Origin: Nemertoderma westbladi
Taxonomy: Eukaryota; Xenacoelomorpha; Nemertodermatida; Nemertodermatidae
DNA length: 25,397 bases
Assembly: GCA_032718475.1 (NCBI GenBank)
Contig: JAUCBJ010005142.1
Span: forward strand, 1-25,397
Direction: 5' to 3'
Position 1 is the stretch's first letter, and each line of letters opens with the position of its first letter. Position numbers and translations under genes: made by a program. The notes beneath the pieces were generated by a model. That model was not told the DNA's origin, did not search any database, and saw nothing but the letters and a program-made list of their open reading frames with translations. This document shows positions 1 through 8,025 of the stretch, piece by piece.

Positions 1-590
1 CAACAATGAGCAACAACGAGCAACAATGAGCAACAACGAGCAACAACGAGCAACAATGAGCAACAATGAGCAACAACGAGCAACAACGAGCAACAATGAG
101 CAACAACGAGCAATAATAAAGTACAACAACGAGTAACAATGACCAACAATGACCAACAACTAGCAACAATGAGCAACAACGAGAATAATGAGCAACAACG
201 AGCAACAATGAGCAATAATAAAGTACAACAACGAGCAACAATGAGCAACAACGAGCAACAATGAGCAACAACGAGCAACAATGAGCAACAACGAGCAACA
301 ATGAGCAACAATGAGCAATAATAGAAGTACAACAATGAGCAACAATGAGCAACAACGAGCAACAATGAGCAACAACGAGCAACAACGAGCACACAACCAG
401 CAACAATGAGCAACAACGAGCAATAATAAAGTACAACAACGAGACAAGACAAAATGACAGAGCAACAACGAGCAAACGAGCAACAATAAGCAACAACGTG
501 CAAAAAATAACGACAACAATAGCAGCAACGACAACAACAGCAACTATAACAAAGTAACTAGAGCACAACGACAACAATGAGCAATACATT
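1..590. repeat. 10-bp minisatellite, left (inverted) arm
   Basis: Tandem copies of a 10-bp unit alternate mainly between caacaatgag and caacaacgag. They begin at or before the window edge and decay from about 470 onward into caacaacgtg and caacagcaac variants. A longer variant word, caataataaagtacaacaa, recurs near 111, 210 and 420, with a close relative near 316. The reverse complement of this array is the array at 1728-2879, including the longer variant word. The left limit lies outside the window. Long open frames across it are artefacts of a 10-bp period without stop codons. Confidence 0.95.
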
Positions 591-1154
591 CATTATACTT
601 ATGCAGTATAATGTATCCCAGTAATCCCGAATTATAAGTAGGATATGATAAATAAATTCCCAACCAAGAACTTAATAAAAAATGCTTCCATACCCGCAAT
701 GTCATCAAGATGGTGCACAATACTGCTATACCGGGACCGGTAGGCCTACAAATATTTATCAGTTTACCTGATTTCAGTCTATCGTCTTGTTCTGTTTGGG
801 TAGTGTCGGTGAAACTTACCTCAACCTATTATCTGGTTCTGACTGTCTGATGTACGGTACTGTGAAGTGTGAACTGGTTTTCGTATTATTATTTTGTATT
901 TTATACAGTTGGACAGTGACCTGATTGCCTGGCAGTCCTGAAGTCTGCCTAGCGTTCTATATTACAGACTACTGTATAGCTTGTGGGATGGGGTAGGCCA
1001 AGCCTATTTTGTATTTGATTTGTTATTTACTTTAGGTCTATTAAATTTTTATTTATATGTTGAAGCTTTATATTTGATTTATATTTTACTTGTGTATTAT
1101 TGACCGGACCCTTATTACCTGAGCTTTTTGTGACCGGACCCATAATCTTGTAAC

Positions 1155-1262
1155 ATGTCTTAACTTTCGTTTATTGTTTTGGTTCCCACCAACGCCAACA
1201 CCTGAACACGCCTCTGTAACCCGGTCCTTTACTAATCTGCTGCCTGCTCCTTTCTGCCTTTA
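1155..1262 (+). repeat. Dispersed repeat, divergent copy C
   Basis: It contains tttcgtttattgttttggtt (1166-1185 region) followed by ctctgtaacccggtccttt. The same two blocks, in the same order, occur at 16430-16490 (tcgtttattgttttggtt, then ttctgtaacctgcgtcttta) and in the better preserved pair at 16900-17064 (reverse strand) and 22301-22490. Similarity is confined to these short blocks, so the family link is plausible rather than proven. Confidence 0.45.
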
Positions 1263-1395
1263 AATGGCAATGGGTCCGGTCAACGGGTTCTGTCAATTTA
1301 GCAAAAGGTCTGTTCAGTAGACTTTGCCCAGTTAGTTTTTAGTACAAAATTTAGTACAGTCTGACAGTAGTATTCTGTACCTATTACATTTTTAG

Positions 1396-1532
1396 GTACC
1401 CAAATCGTGACTGTGCCAATGTTAGAATTAGGACCTACGCCTCAAACGACAGACTTACAGTACCAACGTCAAAATGACTTCCCCTGGATCCACATGGAGT
1501 CCAGTTCCTCCTTTGAATCGTATTGGCAACCT
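1396..1532 (+). other. Exon-like open stretch, unrecognised
   Basis: The segment follows a pyrimidine-rich tract ending in tttttag and stops at a donor-like ct|gtaagaac. One frame is open from 1395 through 1616 and reads as mixed, non-repetitive protein, for example TVPMLELGPTPQTTDLQ. Its composition is less AT-rich than the flanks. No family is recognised, there is no ATG at a sensible start (the first in-frame ATG lies internally), and no partner exon was found nearby. It could be an internal exon, a captured exon inside a foldback element, or chance. Confidence 0.2.
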
Positions 1533-1727
1533 GTAAGAACCTGGAAGTCAAGTAGTCAACTACACCCATTGTCTAAAACATCGAAAATGATACTTTTGAT
1601 AGGCCCGATTATCTAAAATGATGTACATAGTTTACGAATGCTATTAATATATAATATATATTAATATATAATTATTTAATATTGTAATTACAAATAATTA
1701 ACATTATTGTAACTTACTATTTCTAAA

Positions 1728-2879
1728 TTGTTGCTCATTGTTGGTCATTGTTGCTCATTGTTGTACTTTATTATTGCTCATTGTTGCTCGTTGTTGCTCA
1801 TTGTTGCTCGTTGTTGCTCATTGTTGCTCGTTGTTGCTCGTTGTTGCTCATTGTTGGTCATTGTTGCTCATTGTTGCTCGTTGTTGTACTTTATTATTGC
1901 TCATTGTTGCTTGTTGTTGCTCATTGTTGCTCATTGTTGCTCATTGTTGCTCGTTGTTGCTTATTGTTGGTCATTGTTGTTCATTGTTGCTCGTTGTTGT
2001 TCATTGTTGGTCATTGTTGGTCATTGTTGCTCGTTGTTGCTCATTGTTGCTCGTTGTTGCTCATTGTTGCTCGTTGTTGTTCATTGTTGGTCATTGTTGC
2101 TAGTTGTTGTACTTTATTATTGCTCATTGTTGCTCATTGTTGCTCGTTGTTGGTCATTGTTGCTCATTGTTGGTCATTGTTGTTCATTGTTGCTCGTTGT
2201 TGCTCATTGTTGCTCGTTGTTGCTCATTGTTGCTCGTTGTTGGTCATTGTTGCTCATTGTTGGTCATTGTTGCTCATTGTTGTACTTTATTATTGCTCAT
2301 TGTTGCTCGTTGTTGCTCATTGTTGCTCGTTGTTGCTGATTGTTGCTCGTTGTTGCTCATTGTTGCTCGTTGTTGCTAGTTGTTGCTCATTGTTGCTCGT
2401 TGTTGCTCATTGTTGCTCGTTGTTGGTCATTGTTGCTCATTGTTGGTCATTGTTGTTCATTGTTGCTCGTTGTTGGTCATTGTTGGTCATTGTTGCTCTT
2501 TGTTGTACATTTTGCTCATTGTTGCTCGTTGTTGCTCATTGTTGCTCATTGTTGCTCATTGTTGCTCATTGTTGCTCGTTGTGGCTCGCTGTTGCTCGTT
2601 GTTGCTCATTGTTGCTCGTTGTTGGTCCTTGTTGCTCATTGTTGGTCATTGTTGCTCATTGTTGTACTTTATTATTGCTCATTGTTGCTCGTTGTTTCTC
2701 ATTGTTGCTCGTTGTTGCTCATTGTTGCTCGTTGTTGCTCATTGTTGCTCGTTGTTGCTCATTGGTGCTCGTTGTTGCTCGTTGTTGCTCATTGTTGCTC
2801 GTTGTTGCTCATTGTTGCTCGTTGTTGCTCATTGTTGCTCATTGTTGCTCGTTGTTGGTCATTGTTGCTCGTTGTGCAT
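1728..2879. repeat. 10-bp minisatellite, right arm
   Basis: About 115 tandem copies of a 10-bp unit, chiefly ttgttgctca and ttgttgctcg with ggtca and ttca variants. The longer word ttgtactttattattgctc recurs near 1763, 1885, 2108, 2281 and 2664, showing higher-order blocks of 120-380 bp. It is the reverse complement of the array at 1-590. Because 10 is not a multiple of 3 and the unit lacks stops, all three plus frames stay open and read the same decapeptide-like repeat (LLLIVARCCS). The long overlapping ORFs are therefore a numerical artefact, not genes. Confidence 0.95.
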
Positions 2880-2959
2880 TTTAGCACCTACCTAATTACC
2901 AGCAAAACACCATGAGCCTATTTGGGGAGAGCCACCAAGTAAGGTGAGTCTTTTAACAT

Positions 2960-3625
2960 AGGGGTATCAACAATCCACCCGTATCTAGAGAAACTGAAGC
3001 TGCGAAAGAGCCAAAACGGATTTCGACCAAATAGATCAACAATAGCTCAGATACTATCGCTACGAAGTTTAGTTGACGGAATTAAGTGAAAGAATCTCCC
3101 GGCAGTTCAGACATTTGTGGACTTCAAGAATGCTTTTGACTCCAACCATAGATATAAAATGCTGGGAATCGTAAGAGCTTATGGAATACCAGAAGTAATT
3201 GTTGTTGGCATTGCATTGTTATATTCTGACAAAGAATCTCAGGTAGTCTCACCTGATTGTGTAACAATTATGGCTGGTGTACTGCAAGGCGACACATTGG
3301 TTTCACTATTCTACTAACTGTATTGGATTACGCATAAAATAATTGCGTGGGGGAATTTGCTGTTTACAATCCGATCAAACTGAAACTTCTCGCACATATA
3401 GTTGTACTTGTTTCATTGCGGGGCGAACCACGAAGAGAGGTGAGCCTTCACATAAGGGTACCACAAGCTTTGATCTCGAGTTCTGTCGCATTTAATATAT
3501 CTAGCTCTATCTGCAGCGGACACCAAATCTCTGGATGGCACTTTCACAAGAATGCTGCGCCGGGTTCATTGTGTCAAGTACAATGAACACATCTCCAAAC
3601 AGACTGACAGACTGTCTGATTTTTG
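2960..3625 (+). pseudogene. LINE reverse transcriptase fragment, broken
   Basis: Remnant of a non-LTR retrotransposon RT, related to the minus-strand LINE at 7921-10353. From about 2990 the translation gives KSQNGFRPNRSTIAQ, then an in-frame TGA, then FVDFKNAFDS (motif A region, near 3110-3140), LGIVRAYGIPE, and GVLQGDTL near 3275-3300. A frameshift near 3308 moves the continuation LTVLDYA to another frame. The FADD catalytic block is missing. About 3500-3600 matches the RT C-terminal domain in a shifted frame (DTKSLDGTFTRMLRRVHC), and the minus-strand LINE has nearly the same words at 8280-8345. The copy therefore has stops, frameshifts and an internal deletion, and is dead. RTE-like affiliation is inferred from remembered motif patterns. 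Confidence 0.8.
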
Positions 3626-4060
3626 ACGAAACTTCAGATTCTTTCTAAACTTTTAACGGACTGCATACGAACGTGTTATTTTGTAATTTCGTACCTACCG
3701 GTGTACATTACCAGTAGCAGTACCTTACCGGTAGGATTACATATGTCATTACTTCGCTATTACTTCGGAGTCTCCAGCCAAGTCTCCAGCGGATCTTAAC
3801 TTTTCAATTTCGTATAAAATAGACTTCATGATTTTCTACAAGCAACCAAAAATTCAGCTCTGGAAAATGAGGCGTTCCCGAGAAATTGAACATTTTCTAA
3901 AAAACACAATCTGTCGTAGCTGACGTTAGACTTCATGTTTTTCACCAAACTTTTATATATTTTCTAAACTTTCCCTCTACTACAACTAACAGTACTTACC
4001 TACTAAGTTTGGTTCAATTCCGAACCAGCGATGCCAAGAAATTCGCGTTCAAACATTTAG

Positions 4061-4112
4061 CAGACAAACGGACGGACAGACAGACAGACGGACATACAGA
4101 GAGACGGACTGA
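4061..4112. repeat. GACA/GACG microsatellite
   Basis: Degenerate tandem tetranucleotides (cagacaaacggacggacaga, then cagacagacggacatac, then gagagacggactgac). Related CTGT runs are seen near 12484-12510 and CAGA runs near 12670-12692, so similar simple repeats recur in the window. Confidence 0.8.
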
Positions 4113-5267
4113 CATGCACCATTTGCCCTATATGAACCGTATGCCAAGGCTCGCTGACTACGTGTCTCGGCCCACACAGTGATTGATATAATGTTTATGT
4201 AATATAAACGAAAACCACTGGCTAGTGGCTATATTGGATAGTACGAGAGAACAACATTGTTAATATATATAATATATAAAAAATTTGTATAAATAAAGTA
4301 TTAATTAGGTCAATGATAATGCTTAATCTACAAGAACCACTGTTTAATTGTTTCTAGATATCCGTTTAATATTATTTCATGACGCAAGATTGGTTGAACA
4401 CGCTTTTATGTAGCAGAGATATAGCGGCAACAAACGTAACAGATGGTTGAGCGACAAATCGTTATACTATGTAATTAACTTTGTAAAATAAAGGTTACTA
4501 GGACAATTATAAAATAATAATACTGTATAGTAAAATGTTATGGTGTAGGGATATATAAATGGATATGGTGGGTGGGTGGATACTGGGGGAAAACTCCCAC
4601 GTCCTATGGAAGTTATGGTAAATGAGTCCCAGATATTAGGAAGTATGCTATTATGGCTAAACTACAGTTGGTTACTACAGTACAGTGGTTGATATTATAG
4701 GGATAATTCAATTGTACATATGTTGTTATATGTGATATTATTCTATTGTGATCTGTGAACGGTGTTATGAAAAAGGAATTGTCAGGAGAATTGGGATGCA
4801 GCACAGCATATTTATTCTTAAAATTGCCTTTCTGCTCAGCTCACGGTGAATTTTCAAGATTCCACTTAATGTCCTAGGGGGAGAAAAAGACAAATCGAAA
4901 TATATCTTTCGGGGAGAAATGTCATTATACTACACGGTACAGCAACTGTCAGTAACAGATCGCTGTAGTCAAAGTACTGACTTTTATGAAACTTTCGGTT
5001 TCTGTGAAAGTACCGGTTGTAGAGCAGTACAGCAACTATCAGACCAAGGCCATCTAAACAACAGGCCATGACAAGGACCTAGCCTTCAAAATTATCGTAG
5101 GCTGACTGTTCTGATTATGGTACCTAAACTACTGTGATATCTAAACTTATGGTAACTAAACTTCAGAACTTGTTTTAACATTGAATCCCCTTATACAGTT
5201 ATACAGTTATAGGCGCTATAGCGGCAGGGAATTGCTGAATTCTGGAATTGCGTTATTATAAAACCAT

Positions 5268-5276
5268 TGGAAATTC
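5268..5276 (+). repeat. Putative 9-bp target-site duplication, left copy
   Basis: tggaaattc directly abuts the hairpin element and is repeated identically at 5382-5390 on its other side. Confidence 0.6.
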
Positions 5277-5381
5277 GGTAGTACTGTGGCCCGGGTGACG
5301 AAAATGTGTTTTTTTTTATTAAATCAACGTTATTAAATCACAAAAAAAACACATTTTCGTCACCCGGGCCACAGTAGTACC
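5277..5381. mobile_element. 105-bp hairpin MITE-like element
   Basis: Two perfectly complementary 35-bp arms (5282-5316 and 5342-5376) surround a 25-bp loop made of two attaaatca words. Each arm carries the GC-rich core ggcccgggtgacg and runs into T8/A8 at the loop. The symmetry extends outward with one or two mismatches to ggta...tacc at 5277 and 5381. The whole is flanked by the 9-bp direct repeat tggaaattc (5268-5276 and 5382-5390), which looks like a target-site duplication. A 9-bp duplication is typical of Mutator-type elements, so a MULE-derived MITE is possible. A small-RNA hairpin is an alternative. No protein is encoded. Confidence 0.75.
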
Positions 5382-5390
5382 TGGAAATTC
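5382..5390 (+). repeat. Putative 9-bp target-site duplication, right copy
   Basis: Identical to 5268-5276 and directly abuts the right end of the hairpin element. Confidence 0.6.
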
Positions 5391-5394
5391 CGCA

Positions 5395-5660
5395 AATGCC
5401 GCTCCATTATTGGCTGAAACCCTTCCGCCATTCCGATGTAGGCCTATCTGGATCTGGAGTCTGGACCCGACAGGCCGAGCATCCGAGTTGCTTCAAGAGG
5501 TGATTAACGGAGGAAAATACTACGGAATTGCTTGCTTGTCAGTACGTTTTCTACACTCGAAATACGGCGGTCGGTCGGATCGTAATGCGCGCAACTTGTG
5601 CAACTCGCGCAAGTTCCACATGCCTCACTCCGAGTGAGATGGGAAGAGTCCGACTTATTC
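5395..5660. promoter_or_regulatory. CpG-richer patch with inverted CCAAT box
   Basis: This 260-bp stretch is visibly richer in G+C and CpG than its AT-rich surroundings (for example gcggtcggtcggatcg and gcgcgcaacttgtgc, with repeated gcgcaa/cgcgcaagtt words). It contains attgg (5409-5413), an inverted CCAAT box. Such patches can be promoters or decayed exons. Frames at 5410-5637 and 5528-5710 on the plus strand are open but resemble no known protein. It lies downstream of the minus-strand exon at 6041-6655, so it would not be that gene's promoter. Confidence 0.2.
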
Positions 5661-6040
5661 GATACATAAATCGGCACAAAACGTATAATAAATTACATAT
5701 TAATAATTAATATATTTTTCGATATATTTGAATTTCCCGCTTTTCTCCGATATAAATAATACTGCCCCTTAAACAAAATAAATAAAGCGTGTTTACTTTA
5801 TATTAAAATAAACTTTACATAAATTTACACAACTAAAGAACTAAATATATTACTAATTTATAACGAAAAAATATATAGAAAGTCTATATGAGGAATTATT
5901 ATAAATAGCATATCACTTATGAATGAAATACACTTGATGAAATATTTCATGAATATTGGTAGTTATTGCTATATATTATTATGCCTATTGGTGCATTCAC
6001 AATTCATAAGAAGTCATTGTTCCAGCACCATTTTCAGCAG
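5661..6040. other. AT-rich flank / possible 3' UTR of the minus-strand exon
   Basis: Very A/T-rich sequence with no coding frame. If the exon at 6041-6655 is real, this is where its 3' untranslated region and polyadenylation site would lie. No clear canonical AATAAA was pinned on the minus strand here. The word gttccagcaccattt occurs twice, near 6018 and inside the exon near 6046, so the exon's 3' edge includes a 28-bp local duplication. Confidence 0.4.
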
Positions 6041-6655
6041 CTAATGGTTCCAGCACCATTTACCATCCACCACTTTTCCTGCGCAATTCTTCCGTAACTC
6101 TTCCTCTTGTTTCGCCTTTGCTTTTGCATCTTCTCTTTGTTTGATCCATCGTTTAACAGTCGTGTATGTTTTCTGCATGTTACTCTTGGTCGGCCTGGCT
6201 TCCTGTCCCCAGCTCGTTATGCCATCCGTTTCGTTCTTGTACGAGGGACTCGATCTCGGCTTTACGTTAAACAAATCCTCGGATTCTCTGGAGCGGCTCT
6301 TAGAACTGCGTTTATCCCCGGAATTCGCTGATCGTTTCGATGATATGTTTGGAGAACGGCTCGACTTCGCTATTCTAGAAGTTTTCGTTGAGGAATTTCT
6401 AGAACGCTTCATTGTGTCATTTCTAGAACATTTATTTGTGGTATTTTTAGAACATTTATTTGTGGCCTTTCCAGAAATATTCGTGGTTTGTTTCCTAGAA
6501 GAGTTTTTTGATGTATTTCTAAAACTTTTCGTCGCTGTCTTCCGTCCTTTTGGTGGACTTCTGGTTTGACTTTGTGATCGTGTTTGTGTACTATGTCTAA
6601 CTCCAGTTGAGCGACTTCTAGTTGTGTCTCTCTTACTTCCAGTACCCTGTTTCCT
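6041..6655 (-). CDS. Probable 3'-terminal exon, Ser/Lys/Arg/Thr-rich protein
   Basis: A minus-strand frame is open from a TAA at 6698-6700 down to a TAG at 6041-6043, about 200 codons. A splice-acceptor-like ctaattag|gaaac lies at 6655/6656, so I place the exon start there; an internal ATG (6410-6412) is the first methionine. The order from the N-terminal side is: a basic S/T/R/Q-rich stretch; short repeats built on NTTNKCSK, TNKCSRN and KRSRNSS; an RS-like run (DKRSSKSRSRESED); then a tail that looks helical (TVKRWIKQREDAKAKAKQ) ending in KWCWNH. The repeats and charge suggest a disordered region followed by a coiled coil, as in some cytoskeleton- or RNA-associated proteins. I do not recognise the family. 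The plus strand is also open (6141-6569), but that product is hydrophobic and repetitive and looks like a shadow. No upstream exon was identified; a foldback element sits upstream at 6842-7296. Confidence 0.45.
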   Translation of the reverse strand, partial: RKQGTGSKRDTTRSRSTGVRHSTQTRSQSQTRSPPKGRKTATKSFRNTSKNSSRKQTTNISGKATNKCSKNTTNKCSRNDTMKRSRNSSTKTSRIAKSSRSPNISSKRSANSGDKRSSKSRSRESEDLFNVKPRSSPSYKNETDGITSWGQEARPTKSNMQKTYTTVKRWIKQREDAKAKAKQEEELRKNCAGKVVDGKWCWNH

Positions 6656-6841
6656 AATTAGCGGTAATTGTCTAATATTATATTTATAATAAAAATTTTA
6701 TTTATTTATATGTATCTTAGCGACATAAAAAGGTGAAATCGTGACAAAATTGACAAAACGTGCGAAAATTGGTGAGATTTTTCTCAAATTTTCTGAAAAC
6801 ACACTTTAGACCAATGAGTTTCGATTGACTGAACTACAGTA

Positions 6842-7296
6842 CAGTACATGGCACTAGTAAAGCAAAAGGGTCCCTAGTTCGCCATGTCGACACCCCCCAG
6901 CCATTTTTCACCAGTCCTTTATTAGTCTTTTTTAATGCTTTTTGTTATTGGTGAATGTTCTAGAAAATCCGTAAATATGTTTTTTTATGGTAGCTAGTGT
7001 CTTTTTATACTAGCTAGTGTTTTTTGAAAATTAAAAAAATATATATAAACTGTAAAGTGTTGGTTAACCTGTTGTAGATTAGACATGACATCAATGTTTT
7101 TAAATTTTTTTATACTTTCAATAAATACTAGCTAGTATAAAAACACTAGCTCATTAAATCTACTTATTTTCTAGAACATTTTCAAGAACAGAAATAAACA
7201 TGCTAGAATCAATTTATAATGTATTACCAAGTATAAAATTTGCATTTGAAAATATCTCATTTTGGGACCCTTTTGCTTGACAAGTGCCCAGTACAT
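6842..7296. mobile_element. Foldback MITE-like palindrome, about 455 bp
   Basis: Three nested inverted pairs share one centre near 7070. The outer 31-bp arms (6844-6874 and 7264-7294) match at 27 of 31 positions and share aagcaaaagggtccc exactly. The middle arms gttctagaaaat (6957-6968) and attttctagaac (7166-7177) are exact reverse complements. The inner arms at 6992-7018 and 7127-7151 (agctagtgt...tactagctagt) differ only by a two-base gap. The distances from the ends agree within about 5 bp on both sides. tacagta is present just outside each end (6835-6841 and 7297-7303) and may be a 7-bp target duplication. No protein is encoded. The superfamily is unknown. Confidence 0.75.
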
Positions 7297-7303
7297 TACA
7301 GTA

Positions 7304-7895
7304 GGCCTACATCTTACCAATTTTTTGTTTTCAGAGCACGGAAAAGAAATATTTAATATTTTAAACGTGGCATTATTAATAGTCTGGCATATTAAACAAA
7401 TACCGCGTATTATTTATCCATTTCGGGCCTTCCATTCTTTTGCTTTTGCTTTTAAATGGAGACATTTCTTTCGCCATTGTTGATTTACTTCCCCGAGTCA
7501 AACCATGTTTATTAAACAGGTAACGGAATACATAATTTTTCTTAGTTATTGCTAAATGATGTACACCATGAATACAATTTTTACTACATACCGTATATTA
7601 TTATAACCATTAAGCTAGTTCTTGTAAATTTTCTGACATTTTACAACATTTTTTTAAATAACATGTTAGCCAAAATAAATAATGAAAGTACATGTTACCG
7701 TTTTAAAATCATCCAGATTTGTTGTTTTTATCAAGCTACAGTAGTTAATCAATTACCGGTATTAAAATTATTACCTAATCTATATTAAACATAGTTTTTC
7801 TTAAAATAAGTTCCCTAATATCTATGAACGGGGAATGGTTATATAATAATAACCACCGACACTCAGTTGTGATGGATAAGACAGCATATAATTTC
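7304..7895. other. Intergenic, no gene seen
   Basis: AT-rich sequence without a convincing gene. An acceptor-like tttgttttcag at about 7324-7334 precedes an open frame (7335-7483) of hydrophobic, random-looking composition. The last part (about 7870-7895) continues, across the inserted LINE, into 10379 onward: the insertion split one older sequence. Confidence 0.5.
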
Positions 7896-7920
7896 TCAAT
7901 ATGCACCACGGAGTATAATT
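7896..7920 (+). repeat. 25-bp target-site duplication, left copy
   Basis: The 25 bases beginning tcaatatgcaccacgg are repeated without mismatch at 10354-10378, in the same orientation, on either side of a minus-strand LINE copy. This is the expected footprint of target-primed reverse transcription. Confidence 0.9.
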
Positions 7921-8025
7921 GTAATAATACTACTACTACTACTAGGATCGGCTTCGGCATGCTGCATTGCAGCTGCATTTTTAAGAATGCTGCGCCGGCT
8001 TTTCGACAAAATTGCGCCGCCACAA

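Larger units (their letters stand above)
591..1727. other. Spacer between the two inverted minisatellite arms
   Basis: Unique-looking AT-rich sequence of about 1.1 kb with no convincing full gene. It holds three copies of an 11-bp word: tgaccggaccc at 1101-1111 and 1131-1141, and its exact reverse complement at 1272-1282. It also holds a distant copy of a dispersed repeat (about 1155-1262) and one exon-like stretch (1396-1532). The last 100 bases are almost pure A/T. If the flanking arms are the inverted ends of a foldback element, this is its central domain. No transposase was recognised in it. Confidence 0.6.
3626..5276. other. Intergenic, no gene seen
   Basis: AT-rich sequence without a credible coding frame. 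It holds a short GACAGACG-type microsatellite (4061-4112), small local duplications such as attacttcg/gtctccagc near 3750-3790, and an imperfect 17-bp direct repeat (ggtacagcaactgtcag near 4936 and agtacagcaactatcag near 5026). Short ORFs at 4613-4804 and 4866-5069 on the minus strand look random. Confidence 0.6.

Noticed and set aside
160-543. 127-residue Leu/Cys-rich minus-strand frame
   Set aside because: It is the 10-bp minisatellite read through; the same peptide appears in other frames and in the inverted array.
1728-2915. Several overlapping plus-strand frames up to 378 residues (Leu/Val/Cys repeats)
   Set aside because: All are translations of a stop-free 10-bp tandem repeat. Identical repeats in all three frames show there is no coding selection.
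6141-6569. 142-residue plus-strand frame opposite the candidate exon
   Set aside because: Phe/Leu/Val-rich repetitive product complementary to the basic minus-strand ORF. The minus reading has a better acceptor, a natural stop and a plausible protein tail.
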